Of a DNA stretch of 20,032 nt, positions 8,077-16,386 are shown piece after piece; the first letter of the stretch is position 1; the number at the start of each line of letters is the position of its first letter. The notes below the pieces were generated by a model. That model had not been told where the DNA came from. It saw nothing but the letters and a program-made list of their open reading frames with translations, and made no database searches. Where the stretch lies: NCBI GenBank assembly GCA_017478685.1, contig JAFVDC010000099.1, forward strand, positions 1 through 20,032. Reading direction: 5' to 3'. A program made the translations under genes and the position numbers. The DNA comes from Bacteroidales bacterium. Its GTDB lineage: Bacteria > Bacteroidota > Bacteroidia > Bacteroidales > UBA932.

Positions 8077-10524
8077 TTAATTGTAACGGAGAGTGAGCTC
8101 GCCAAAGCGGACCATGGTATAAAGCGGAGATGAATAATTCTTGATGGTGCCTCCCTCGGGGGTGAGGAATGCATCGTCAAGGGACTTGTTGGAGGCGGCC
8201 CGCACCCTTACCCAGACCTGGCTCTTGCCAAGCAGGCTGGCGGGAAGTTTGGTCACGTACTGATGCAGTCCTGGGACGGAGAAGCCGCCTCTCAGGGCAT
8301 CGGAGTTGGTGACGATGGGATGCATGGCATAGAGATGGTCAATGGCGGTAAACGTGCTGCCGTCGGTGGAATACTCAACCCGGTACTGGGTAGGGCCCTG
8401 GATGTCGTCGGTTGCCCCACGTGTAGATCCCTGTGCAGCGCTCCAGATGAGTACCAGGTTGCTGCCGGAAAGGCCTTCCGCGGAGAACTTGATGCAGAAC
8501 CAGGGGGCGTCATCCATGTTGCCAATGTCCTGACTGCCCCAGAAATAGCCACCGGTTTTCACAAAACCGAGAGCTCCGTTTTTCACCATTCCTTTGTAGT
8601 ATCCCGGTTTTACAGGGTCTGAAGTGTAATTGGTAAGATCATTGAAGCCGACGCTTGTCTGGATGGAGCCCACATTGCTGGTGATAGTTGCTGTGCCGTG
8701 GAGACCCGCCGCTATGGCATCTGCACCGTTTTTCTGCTCTTCGTCCCAGCCTTTGTACCAGGAGACAATCTCTTTGGAGAAGGCGTCGCCGGTGGGTTCT
8801 ATGTCGCTTTCTTCCAGGGGACGAAGCTGATAGTTGCCCAGCCATCCGTTCCTGGCCCAGCGGATAAGGTCCGTGTGTACCAGGATGCCGGTAACGCTGC
8901 AAGTTCCCTGCGGAACACCATTTCCGTAGCGGCGCCAGGTTACGCCATTGTTTACAAGTAGGTTGATTTCATTGCCATCGGCATCTGTCATACTGCACGG
9001 GGTGGTGTCGGACTTCTGGGGCGAACCTGACCAGCCTACATTGGTCTTCTCACCCTCAGGATTCAGTGCCGCGACGGGAGCAGCGTAGCCGTCGTGGCAG
9101 TTGGTGTAGGCCCCGTGCTTGAAACTCATCTCCAGCCCGGGAATCCTAACCAGAGTGTAAATATCTTTGTCTGTGAGCTCTGACAGCTTCTTTTCCTTAA
9201 CCTTGGGCGTTTCAGGGTCTCCCATTGACACGGCCGATTGTGTGAGGCCCTCTATGGTATAGCGGTCCGGATTGGTTTCCTTTCTCACAGTGACGCCGTT
9301 AAGATCAAGGGAGATACGGGAGCCGCGGTGAAGGGAGTTGTCGGCTCTGGAGGCAAAGACAAGGCGCAAGCCCTCCTCTGCGTCCGGAGTCTGGAGATAG
9401 GCGGTAACCCCGTTAAGGGAGGCGTCAAGTTCGGCCGGATTGAGGTTGGGTGCCGTTTCCATATTGGGAGAATCCATATCGGAAATAACCACGCCTTCTA
9501 TGGCGCCGTCGTCAGTGAACTCATACTCGCCGGAGGCTGCGAGGGCCTTTACATCGGCAAAAGAGAGGCGGGGCGCCTTCTTTTTCTGGGTAAGGGTATA
9601 GCTGAAAGGCGCTGTCGTGCCATTTGAATCAGTGAAACTCAGGTCAAGGTTGGCCACCCTGTCAGTGCTTGCCGTGTTCTCCTCAAGCGTGACGAGGAAG
9701 GCAGAACTACCATCGGCCGGAAGGGAAACCTGTGCCCACGACGGGGCTGTCTGAGCCGCCTTCTTTACCATGTTTCCGAGGTAAGGCAGGAGATTGGTGA
9801 TGACCGGGATAGTCACCACGGAGGATAGTGAGGACTGTCTGACGCCCAGCACTTCTTCCGGAAAGCTGAGGTATGGAGCCGCGTCTTTCTGCGCGAGCCT
9901 GAGGGTGGAGGTGTATTCAGTCCCTATGACATCGGCATAAGAAAGGGAGATGATTGCCACCCTTTCCGCACCGGTTTCATTTGCGGAGACGGTGAATTCA
10001 ACGGCCGATTGTTTCAGAGCCACACCGCTCACCCAATCTACCGCTGCGCCTTCGTCTGTACGTACATCAACCTGAACTTTGTCCATTTCAGAAGCGGGCA
10101 GGTTTGTGAATAAGGCAAGCTCCCCCGACGCGCCGTTCCGGGGAAGGTCAACTCCTTTGGTTGCGAAGCCGAAGCTGACCTCTCCAAGGCCCGATTTCTG
10201 GACCATGGCAACGCTCCTGACGTCACCGCCGGAGCTGATTTCTATTACGGCCCTGCGTGCGATGCCGACGTTGGCCGAATAATGGAAACGGACCTGTCCC
10301 ATGCCTGTACCGGAAGTGCCCTCGAGGCTGGCCCAGTCGGTGCCTTCCGTAAGTGTAGCCGTCCATGCTCCGTTGGCATAGACAATAACCGGAGTCATTC
10401 CCTCGGCCGCATCAAGTTCAACCTTATCGCTGGCAAGGGAGAGGTTCTGGTCAAAGCGGAACTCACTCTTGCAGGAAACAAGGAGAGCCAAAAGGGCCGA
10501 TATAAGAGTCAGATGCTTTCTCAT
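8077..10524 (-). CDS. BACON-like and DUF5689-type surface lipoprotein, first paralogue
   Basis: The protein has 815 residues, and its ATG overlaps the susD stop by one base (TAATG). The signal is MRKHLTLISALLALLVSC (Cys18). Residues about 30-113 are a good BACON-type repeat (DWASL, GIARRAVIEISSGG, VQKSG). Two further related sandwiches follow to about 320 (AERVAIISLSY...LAQKD; TDRVANLDLSF...LTQKK). Residues about 324-575 are DUF5689-like (AIEGVVISD, LTDKDIYTLVRIPGLEMSFK, WRRYGNGVPQG, VTGILV, QLRPLEESDIEP). The C-terminal ~240 residues are beta-rich and end FGELTLRYN. Its place immediately after susD is where surface glycan-binding proteins normally sit in PULs, so ligand binding at the cell surface is the best inference. 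No catalytic signature was seen. It is the longest of three tandem paralogues and has the most N-terminal sandwich repeats. Confidence 0.82.
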   Translation of the reverse strand: MRKHLTLISALLALLVSCKSEFRFDQNLSLASDKVELDAAEGMTPVIVYANGAWTATLTEGTDWASLEGTSGTGMGQVRFHYSANVGIARRAVIEISSGGDVRSVAMVQKSGLGEVSFGFATKGVDLPRNGASGELALFTNLPASEMDKVQVDVRTDEGAAVDWVSGVALKQSAVEFTVSANETGAERVAIISLSYADVIGTEYTSTLRLAQKDAAPYLSFPEEVLGVRQSSLSSVVTIPVITNLLPYLGNMVKKAAQTAPSWAQVSLPADGSSAFLVTLEENTASTDRVANLDLSFTDSNGTTAPFSYTLTQKKKAPRLSFADVKALAASGEYEFTDDGAIEGVVISDMDSPNMETAPNLNPAELDASLNGVTAYLQTPDAEEGLRLVFASRADNSLHRGSRISLDLNGVTVRKETNPDRYTIEGLTQSAVSMGDPETPKVKEKKLSELTDKDIYTLVRIPGLEMSFKHGAYTNCHDGYAAPVAALNPEGEKTNVGWSGSPQKSDTTPCSMTDADGNEINLLVNNGVTWRRYGNGVPQGTCSVTGILVHTDLIRWARNGWLGNYQLRPLEESDIEPTGDAFSKEIVSWYKGWDEEQKNGADAIAAGLHGTATITSNVGSIQTSVGFNDLTNYTSDPVKPGYYKGMVKNGALGFVKTGGYFWGSQDIGNMDDAPWFCIKFSAEGLSGSNLVLIWSAAQGSTRGATDDIQGPTQYRVEYSTDGSTFTAIDHLYAMHPIVTNSDALRGGFSVPGLHQYVTKLPASLLGKSQVWVRVRAASNKSLDDAFLTPEGGTIKNYSSPLYTMVRFGELTLRYN

Positions 10525-12026
10525 TATTCGTAGGCTTTATTGTCAAGGGCGTTCTCGGAAAGGGCCACTTCAGTGTCCGGGATGGGATAATACTCGTGGT
10601 ACGGCCTGATGTTTTCCTTCAGGACACCATAGTCTGAGAATTCGTAAGTCCTCTTGTACCAGATGCCCCAGCGGACAAGGTCAAACTTACGCTGAAACTC
10701 TCCCAGGAGCTCACGTCCGCGTTCCATCTGGATCTCGTCAAGTAAACGGTCCTTGGTGGTGAAAGTGTCTATGCCGGAGATTCCCGCACGGGTTTTTACC
10801 ATGTTAAGTTGCGTGAGGGCGTCGTCGGGGCGGTCAAGGGCGTTGTAAACCTCAGACAGCATAAGGACGGCGTCGGCATAGCGGAAAACAGGGTAATTGT
10901 TGCTGTCATAGGTGTTTATCATGTTGTAACACCAGAATTTGGGGCCCGGCCAGTTGCGCGAGAACCGGGTTCCGTTCCAGCTATATACCACTGACATGTT
11001 GCAGCGCCGGTCACGTCCTCCCTCTATAAAGAGGCCGTTTGCAAGATAGGCGTTGGGCCTCATTGGCTGCCAGGCAATACATTCGGAGCCGAGTTCAGGG
11101 ATTTCAGCGCCATTGAACTTGCAATTGCCGTTGTCATCCTTCTCAAGCGGGTATGGCATGAGCACAGCCCCATAGTTGGAATAGTACTGTAGGCCGCCGG
11201 GAGTGTAGGTGTGCTGGACTTCAAAAATGCTTTCCCTGGTGTTTTTGTTGCGGAAAGCAATGTCTTCAAGAGGATAATTGTCCTCAGTGAGGGCACCGTA
11301 CACTTCCTGAAGTGCTTCCAGGGACACACGAGCTTTGTCCCACCACGCGGCGGCGTTGGCCTCAGCATCCTTGCAGGCATTCCACATTGCCATTTTTGCA
11401 ATGAGCATGCGGGTGAAAGCCCATCCCGCCCTCTGGAGACCAAGGTCATAGGCCCGCTCCCTCGGTAGGTCTTCAACACACTGCTCAAGCTGCTCTATAA
11501 GCGTGCCGCGGGTTTCAATGGCGCTCATGCGGGGGAGGTGGCGCACCTTGTCCAGCGTGGGCCTGTCCCTTACATAATCTTCATAGTACGGGACATCCCC
11601 AAAGAAGCACGTGAGAATGTAGTACCAGTATGCGCGCATGGCCATGGCTTCCGCCTGCAGCGGCTTCAGGTCTTCAGGGTCAATTCCGGAGTTTTCCATG
11701 GCCCAGAGAGCATAGTTGGCGTTCCTTACTCCGGCGTATGCGTATTCCCAAAGGGTGATTCCAAAACGGGCGTTGGCCGGTGAGATGTCAAGTTGGGCAT
11801 CCTGGGTACCGGACTGGATGTAGAAAAGGTCTGTGCATCCTTCGGTTGCAATTGCAAAGCCAAGGGCATAGACAGTATTCAGCGGGCTGTAGGTTGCGGT
11901 GACACAGGCATCGGCCTGCTGGAGGGTCTCCACAAAATCAGGACTCACATAAAGATTGGCGGGCTCCTTGAGGGAACACGAAGCCGCGAATATGGCAAGT
12001 GCCAGTATGATTAATGTCCTTTTCAT
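10524..12026 (-). CDS. susD: SusD/RagB family nutrient-binding outer-membrane lipoprotein
   Basis: The protein has 500 residues, close to the usual SusD length, and starts 3 bases after the susC stop. The signal peptide MKRTLIILALAIFAASC ends in a lipobox (Cys17). The body shows the SusD pattern: an early helix with TATYSPLNTVYA, the AYAGVRNANYALW segment, the LQAEAMAMRAYWYYILTCFFGDVPY helix-loop, and a C-terminal RYADAVLMLSEVYNALDRPDDALTQLN TPR-like helix followed by an RGREL motif. SusD proteins sit as a lid on the SusC barrel and bind the incoming oligomer at the cell surface. The symbol denotes the family; the ligand of this copy is unknown. Confidence 0.95.
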   Translation of the reverse strand: MKRTLIILALAIFAASCSLKEPANLYVSPDFVETLQQADACVTATYSPLNTVYALGFAIATEGCTDLFYIQSGTQDAQLDISPANARFGITLWEYAYAGVRNANYALWAMENSGIDPEDLKPLQAEAMAMRAYWYYILTCFFGDVPYYEDYVRDRPTLDKVRHLPRMSAIETRGTLIEQLEQCVEDLPRERAYDLGLQRAGWAFTRMLIAKMAMWNACKDAEANAAAWWDKARVSLEALQEVYGALTEDNYPLEDIAFRNKNTRESIFEVQHTYTPGGLQYYSNYGAVLMPYPLEKDDNGNCKFNGAEIPELGSECIAWQPMRPNAYLANGLFIEGGRDRRCNMSVVYSWNGTRFSRNWPGPKFWCYNMINTYDSNNYPVFRYADAVLMLSEVYNALDRPDDALTQLNMVKTRAGISGIDTFTTKDRLLDEIQMERGRELLGEFQRKFDLVRWGIWYKRTYEFSDYGVLKENIRPYHEYYPIPDTEVALSENALDNKAYE

Positions 12027-12029
12027 GCC

Positions 12030-15000
12030 TTAATACCTTAACTGAACGGAGAAAACAATTTTGCGGGCCTTTGGATACGCGCCCACATCCATACGTCGTA
12101 TCTTGGAACCGGAAGCGTCTGAGGAGACATCCGGGTCAAAGCCGTTGTAGTACTTGAATAACAGAAGATTGTTCCCGGACAGGGTGAATACCACATCCTT
12201 GAGGAAAGTCTTCCTGGAGAGGTTGAGAGTGTAACTCAGGCTCAGGTCCTGGAGACGCAGGTAACTTGCGTCAAACACCATGAAATCACTTGGAACTGCC
12301 ACTTCATAGTTTCCGGCACGGGGGATGTCGGAGTCCGGGTTCCTCACGGGATGCCAGGAGTTGAGCATGAAGCGGTACTGGTTTGTATAGATGCCACCGG
12401 CCATGTAGAACATGGTGTAGTTGAAAATCTTGCCGCCAAGGCTGTAGGTCCAGTACATGTTGAGCTTGAATCCTTTGTAGCGGAAGGTGTTGTTGAGACC
12501 GCCGTAGATATACGGGTCTGCGTTTCCAAGGTAGCAGAGGTCACTCTGGTTAAGGACACCGTCATGGTTCACGTCCACATAGCGGGGAAGCCCCAGGGTG
12601 CGGGATGCCGTTTGCCCGGCATAAGCATGAGTGATGTTGTTGCGCTCAACTTCTTCCTGATTGTGCCAGACTCCGGCATAATGGAAGCCCCACAGGGCGT
12701 TGAGCGGGTATCCCTTCACATATCCCAGCATCATGTAAGGATTGTTGTTTGGGGATCTGTAAACGGATACAAAGTCCTCTGTACCAATGTCAAGGACCCT
12801 CTGGTCATTGTGCGAAACCGTAAGGGTTGTGCTCCAGGAGAAATTCTTTGTAACAATGTTCCTGGTGTCAAGAGTGAGCTCAAGTCCCTTGTTGGAGGTT
12901 ACGCCAAGGTTCTGGAGCACGGAGGAGTATCCGGTGCTCTTTGGAACTGACACGTTGAGAAGGAGGTCCCGCGTGCGGGAATCATAGGCCTCCGCTGTGA
13001 CGGAAATACGGTTGTTGAAGAATTTCCCCGTAAGGCCGATGTTATAAAGCGTGGTGGTTTCCCAGGTAAGGTCCGGGGAGGATATCCTTGACGGACGGTA
13101 AGAGGTTGCCCTTGAACCGTCAATGAGATAACCGGAGAATGAGGACATGGCGGCCTGGGACAGGAAATAGCCTATGGCGTCATTACCCGTCTGGCCCACG
13201 CTCACCCTTACAGAAAGCTCGTCCACATCTTTGGCGCCTGACATGAATTTTTCATTGTGGATATTCCATTTGGCCGATGCCGAAGGGAAAAAGCCCCATT
13301 TGCGGTTATCTGCAAAATTGGATGCGCCGTCTACACGGCCTGTAACGGTGAGATAATAGCGTTTGCGGTAGTTGTAATTGACCCTGGCAAGGACAGAGGC
13401 CGTTTCCTTGTATCTTGCGTAAGAATCGACGGTGTAGGTCTCTTTGTCAAGGACGGCGTTCATGTCGTTCCAGGCGATGTCGTCCACCAGGTACCCTGAC
13501 CCCTTTGCGCTTAAACGGCTGTAATCCAGAATGAAGCCGGTGAATCCGGCCACAGCGTCTATATGGTGCCCGCCCTTGAAATCTTTGTCTGCGGTGAGGC
13601 TGGTTTCAAAGGTGTGGTGGTACTCCGGAAGGGCCTCCTGATAGGCGTCACCGCCTTCACGCCCCTGTTTTGCAGGCAGGGAAGACTGGTAATAGTAGAA
13701 GCGCTGGCGGTCAAACTGAAGGAAGTTATACTGGAGTTTGAGCTTGAGCCACGGGGCAAGGGACGCTTCTCCCCAAACTGTCTGTGAGTTTGTAAAACGG
13801 CGGCAGAAATCGGTCTCGTTCTCTATCACGGAAAGCGGGGTGTTAATGACTCCGCCGTTGAAATAAAGCGGATTGTAATTGTCCCTGGGGCCAATTATGG
13901 GAGACAGGTACATGGCGGAATTCCACCAGCCTGTACCGCCTATCTTTGTAAGGGGATTCTCCGTGCGGCGGTATGTGAAACTCATCTTGTATCCCACCTT
14001 GAGCCATTTGAAAAGCTGGTGGTTTATGGAGAACGTGTCTGTAAAACGCTTCTCCCCCGTTTTCTTGATTATGCCCTCGTTGTCCGTATAGCTTGCAGAG
14101 AAGAAATACTTGGTTGCCGCGCTGCCACCGCTTGCGGAAAGGTAATAGCTCTGGTAGGGGGCAACCTGGGTTATCTGATCTATCCAGTCCGTGCCTTCCC
14201 CGTAGGAGAAAGGATCCGGAACGGACATTGAAGACACCGGGAGGGTAGAACTGTACTGGTTGCGGAAATAGGCGTAGTCGTTCCTGTAAATGGCAAACTC
14301 GGTGGCATTCATGATATCCGGCTTGAACGGGAGCTGGGAAATGCCGGCGGTAGCCTTGAAAGTTATGCTTGGCTTGGAGGAAGCCTGCGACGAAGACGCC
14401 TTAGTTGTAATAAGGATAACGCCGTTGGCACCCCTGGCGCCGTAGATTGCCGTAGAGGAGGCATCCTTGAGGACGGAGATATCTTCAATATCGGCCGGAT
14501 TTATGTCATTGAGGTCACTCACTGCGTCCATGATGCCGTCCACTACTATGAGGGGCTCGTTTGATGCCTCAATGGAACGCGTGCCGCGGATACGTATGGA
14601 CGTGGTTGCGCCGGGTTCTCCGGTGGTTGTCATGATATCGGCCCCGGCAACTTTGCCCTGAAGGGCCTGGTCAACTGATGTAAGGGGACTTTCACGGATA
14701 TCAGCCATCTTGATGTTGGACACGGACCCTGTAAGGTCTTCGTGCCTTACGGAGCCGTAACCGATGGCCACAGCTTCGTCCAGTGCCATTGTTACATCAG
14801 GCTCCATTACAACGTTGATGCGCGCCCTTCCGGAAACATTTTCCTCAACATCCTTCATTCCCAGATAGCGGAACTCCAGCACATCCGTGGTGGTGCAGTT
14901 TATCTTGTAGTAACCGTTGATATCGGCCATGGCCGTGGCCTTGGGAACGCCTCCCTGGCCCTGGACCAGGACCATGGCTCCGGCAAGGGGTTCGCCGCCG

Positions 15001-15116
15001 TCATCACTAATCCGGCCTTCAACCGAAAGCGCCTGCTGGGCATAAAGCCCGGTTGGCAGCAGGACCATCCAAATCACGGCAGCACAATGAGAGGCGAAGA
15101 TTTTCAGGTTGTTCAT
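12030..15116 (-). CDS. susC: SusC/RagA family TonB-linked outer-membrane transporter
   Basis: The protein has 1028 residues. A signal peptide (MNNLKIFASHCAAVIWMVLL...GLYAQ) is followed by a carboxypeptidase-regulatory-like sandwich (about 30-110: GRISDDGGEPLAGAMVLVQG, ADINGYYKI, LEFRYLGMK). Next is a TonB-box-like ALDEAVAIGYG, then the plug (about 120-250: VDQALQGKVAGADIMTTTGEP, IRIRGTRSI, PLIVVDGI, VLKDASSTAIYGARGANGVI). The rest is the 22-strand-type barrel, which ends KIVFSVQLRY, an aromatic-terminated strand as expected for outer-membrane insertion. It imports the substrate across the outer membrane using TonB energy together with the SusD encoded next. It is the first gene of the operon, preceded by a -7 box at 15148-15141 and a putative regulator site at 15205-15164. 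Confidence 0.96.
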   Translation of the reverse strand: MNNLKIFASHCAAVIWMVLLPTGLYAQQALSVEGRISDDGGEPLAGAMVLVQGQGGVPKATAMADINGYYKINCTTTDVLEFRYLGMKDVEENVSGRARINVVMEPDVTMALDEAVAIGYGSVRHEDLTGSVSNIKMADIRESPLTSVDQALQGKVAGADIMTTTGEPGATTSIRIRGTRSIEASNEPLIVVDGIMDAVSDLNDINPADIEDISVLKDASSTAIYGARGANGVILITTKASSSQASSKPSITFKATAGISQLPFKPDIMNATEFAIYRNDYAYFRNQYSSTLPVSSMSVPDPFSYGEGTDWIDQITQVAPYQSYYLSASGGSAATKYFFSASYTDNEGIIKKTGEKRFTDTFSINHQLFKWLKVGYKMSFTYRRTENPLTKIGGTGWWNSAMYLSPIIGPRDNYNPLYFNGGVINTPLSVIENETDFCRRFTNSQTVWGEASLAPWLKLKLQYNFLQFDRQRFYYYQSSLPAKQGREGGDAYQEALPEYHHTFETSLTADKDFKGGHHIDAVAGFTGFILDYSRLSAKGSGYLVDDIAWNDMNAVLDKETYTVDSYARYKETASVLARVNYNYRKRYYLTVTGRVDGASNFADNRKWGFFPSASAKWNIHNEKFMSGAKDVDELSVRVSVGQTGNDAIGYFLSQAAMSSFSGYLIDGSRATSYRPSRISSPDLTWETTTLYNIGLTGKFFNNRISVTAEAYDSRTRDLLLNVSVPKSTGYSSVLQNLGVTSNKGLELTLDTRNIVTKNFSWSTTLTVSHNDQRVLDIGTEDFVSVYRSPNNNPYMMLGYVKGYPLNALWGFHYAGVWHNQEEVERNNITHAYAGQTASRTLGLPRYVDVNHDGVLNQSDLCYLGNADPYIYGGLNNTFRYKGFKLNMYWTYSLGGKIFNYTMFYMAGGIYTNQYRFMLNSWHPVRNPDSDIPRAGNYEVAVPSDFMVFDASYLRLQDLSLSYTLNLSRKTFLKDVVFTLSGNNLLLFKYYNGFDPDVSSDASGSKIRRMDVGAYPKARKIVFSVQLRY

Positions 15117-15140
15117 ACAAAATGTGGTTGTCTATCGATG

Positions 15141-15148
15141 CAAAGATA
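15141..15148 (-). promoter_or_regulatory. Bacteroidetes -7 box for susC operon
   Basis: On the minus strand the sequence TATCTTTG at 15148-15141 matches the Bacteroidetes -7 consensus TAnnTTTG. It lies about 25 bases upstream of the susC ATG, leaving a short leader of roughly 15-20 bases. No clean TTTG -33 element is present; a T-run of the putative regulator site (15177-15173) is about where it would fall. Confidence 0.6.
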
Positions 15149-15163
15149 ACCCCTATTGCCCGG

Positions 15164-15205
15164 AGGCGGGGGAAAAACAGTACCTAAAAAAGAAAAAATA
15201 GTCCC
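15164..15205 (-). promoter_or_regulatory. Putative HTCS operator upstream of susC (two 21-bp direct repeats)
   Basis: Minus-strand repeat 1 (15205-15185) begins GGGACTATTTTTTC and repeat 2 (15184-15164) begins GGTACTGTTTTTCC. The units match at 11 of their first 14 positions and their starts are exactly 21 bp apart. The same arrangement lies upstream of the regulator gene, including a shared 17-mer, AAAAAAGAAAAAATAGT, on the opposite strand. AraC-family regulators, including the output domains of HTCS proteins, bind direct repeats about 21 bp apart. Repeat 2 abuts the -33 position, which suits an activator. Repeat 1 starts within the stop codon of the upstream GH43-like gene. Confidence 0.6.
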
Positions 15206-16269
15206 TACTCCTCGGGGGTTGGAGCATAAAGAAGAGAATCCTCCCTGACGGGAAAACCCAGTACCGGAACACCGTCTTTTCCCCATTTAACTTCCTGCAT
15301 TCTGGGAGAACGGTTGTCCACTGCACGCATGTCAGGAAAACGGGATTTGCCGTTATAAAGAATGTACAACTGTTCACGGGTGCGGTAAAAACTAACGTGA
15401 CCGGGGCCGAGTACTCCCGTTCCCTCATTCTTGGAAAACACCGGTTCCGGGGATTTGTGCCAGGAGGAAGGTTCAAGGGGGTCTGCGCCTGCCGGAGCCA
15501 TGAGAAGTCCTTCACAGTAGTAACTTGTATAAGTCTCGCTTGCTGCGTAATACACTAGAAGACGCGTGCTGTCCCTTGAGTAGAGGAACTCAGGGCCTTC
15601 GTTTACAAGTGAGGGGGCGGGATAGGAAGTACCGTCCTCGTCTATCCATTGGCATTCCCATTCATATTGCGGGGTGGATATCACCCGCGGCGTTCCCTCA
15701 ATAGTCCAGGGATTTGTCATGGGGGCTATGCAAATATTCCAGACTGTAGCTTTCCCGGGGACCACGGAATCTGTCCCGGACCATAGGAGATAGCGTTTCC
15801 CGTCATGAGTGAAAGTAGTGGGGTGGATGTCCTTGACATTGCCTGTCTTAATCCAGCCCTTCATGGTGAAAGAGCCTTCCAAAGGGTCACGGGAAGGATT
15901 TTCCATAACATATATATGGCGGATGTCTCTTCCGGAGCCGTCGTCCGCCGAAAACATCACGTACCATTTTCCGTCTATGTGGTGAAGTTGCGGGGCCGAA
16001 ATGTGCGATGCACTGCCAGGAGAAAAAATCACGTGCTCTTTTGCGCCTGCAATATCTGAGATATGATCTGCCTTCCACACGGAGACACGGTCGTTCATGG
16101 ACTGGGTGTAGTAATAATGCCCGTCAAACCTGATAAGGCGCGGAGATGAGCCAGCAGGATAGATGGGATTGGTGAATGTCTCCCGCCCCACATCGGGAAC
16201 ATTTTTCTCGTAATTGTAGCAGGAAAGGACCAGAAGGGCCGACAAAAGTATGGGCACTATGCGTATCAC
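15205..16269 (-). CDS. GH43-family-like lipoprotein with substituted catalytic residues
   Basis: GTG 16269 is preferred as the start (354 residues). It gives a clean lipoprotein signal MIRIVPILLSALLVLSC (Cys17) and lies 4 bases after a -7-like box; an ATG at 16305 would add 12 residues before the signal. The protein follows GH43 five-bladed enzymes along its length: NPIYPAG at 34-40, APQLHHIDGKWYVMFSADDG at 92-111, GKRYLLWSG, NEGPEFL (E224, the position of the general acid), GPGHVSFY and SPRMQEVKW. In active relatives the first motif is GADPWV and the third is AIDGTV. Here they read GSSPRL (Ser42 for the base Asp) and DIHPTT (His149 for the pKa-modulating Asp). It is therefore probably not a working glycosidase and may be a surface glycan-binding protein. 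A motif shift relative to my remembered family alignment is the main uncertainty. It ends in TAG, 88 bases before susC. Confidence 0.75.
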   Translation of the reverse strand: MIRIVPILLSALLVLSCYNYEKNVPDVGRETFTNPIYPAGSSPRLIRFDGHYYYTQSMNDRVSVWKADHISDIAGAKEHVIFSPGSASHISAPQLHHIDGKWYVMFSADDGSGRDIRHIYVMENPSRDPLEGSFTMKGWIKTGNVKDIHPTTFTHDGKRYLLWSGTDSVVPGKATVWNICIAPMTNPWTIEGTPRVISTPQYEWECQWIDEDGTSYPAPSLVNEGPEFLYSRDSTRLLVYYAASETYTSYYCEGLLMAPAGADPLEPSSWHKSPEPVFSKNEGTGVLGPGHVSFYRTREQLYILYNGKSRFPDMRAVDNRSPRMQEVKWGKDGVPVLGFPVREDSLLYAPTPEE

Positions 16270-16273
16270 GGCG

Positions 16274-16281
16274 CTAATATA
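16274..16281 (-). promoter_or_regulatory. Candidate -7 box for the GH43-like gene
   Basis: Minus-strand TATATTAG (16281-16274) differs by one base from TAnnTTTG and ends 4 bases before GTG 16269. It mirrors the box in front of the divergent regulator gene, and it supports the GTG start and a leaderless or almost leaderless transcript. No clear -33 element was seen. Confidence 0.4.
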
Positions 16282-16310
16282 CAATTTTTCAGAAACGGCA
16301 GACACCGTGC

Positions 16311-16352
16311 GGTACTATTTTTTCTTTTTTCGGTCCCGGTTTTTTCTTTCTG
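16311..16352 (+). promoter_or_regulatory. Putative HTCS operator in the divergent intergenic region (two 21-bp direct repeats)
   Basis: Repeat 1 (16311-16331) begins GGTACTATTTTTTC and repeat 2 (16332-16352) begins GGTCCCGGTTTTTTC. Their starts are 21 bp apart and they match at 13 of 21 positions. Repeat 1 shares a 17-base identical stretch with repeat 1 upstream of susC. The site starts 68 bp before the regulator's -7 box, against 57 bp at susC, so the offset is 11 bp, about one helical turn. It also lies about 30 bp upstream of the GH43-like -7 box on the other strand, so one site could serve both directions. This would mean autoregulation if the HTCS binds here. Confidence 0.55.
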
Positions 16353-16378
16353 GGGCTTCAAGGTTCATCGCAATTTTA

Positions 16379-16386
16379 TATATTTG
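16379..16386 (+). promoter_or_regulatory. Bacteroidetes -7 box for the HTCS gene
   Basis: TATATTTG at 16379-16386 matches TAnnTTTG exactly and ends only 5 bases before ATG 16392. A transcript starting at the usual distance would have almost no leader and no Shine-Dalgarno sequence. No convincing -33 TTTG was seen. Confidence 0.6.

Noticed and set aside
15164..15215. Rho-independent terminator after the GH43-like gene
   Set aside because: T-rich runs are present but only a weak 4-bp stem (CTCC/GGAG) precedes them, and the T-runs match the repeat found upstream of the regulator.
15186..16330. A 17-bp inverted repeat flanking the GH43-like gene, suggesting an invertible segment
   Set aside because: Each copy is part of a longer two-unit direct repeat oriented toward its own promoter, better explained as duplicated operators; no invertase gene is present.
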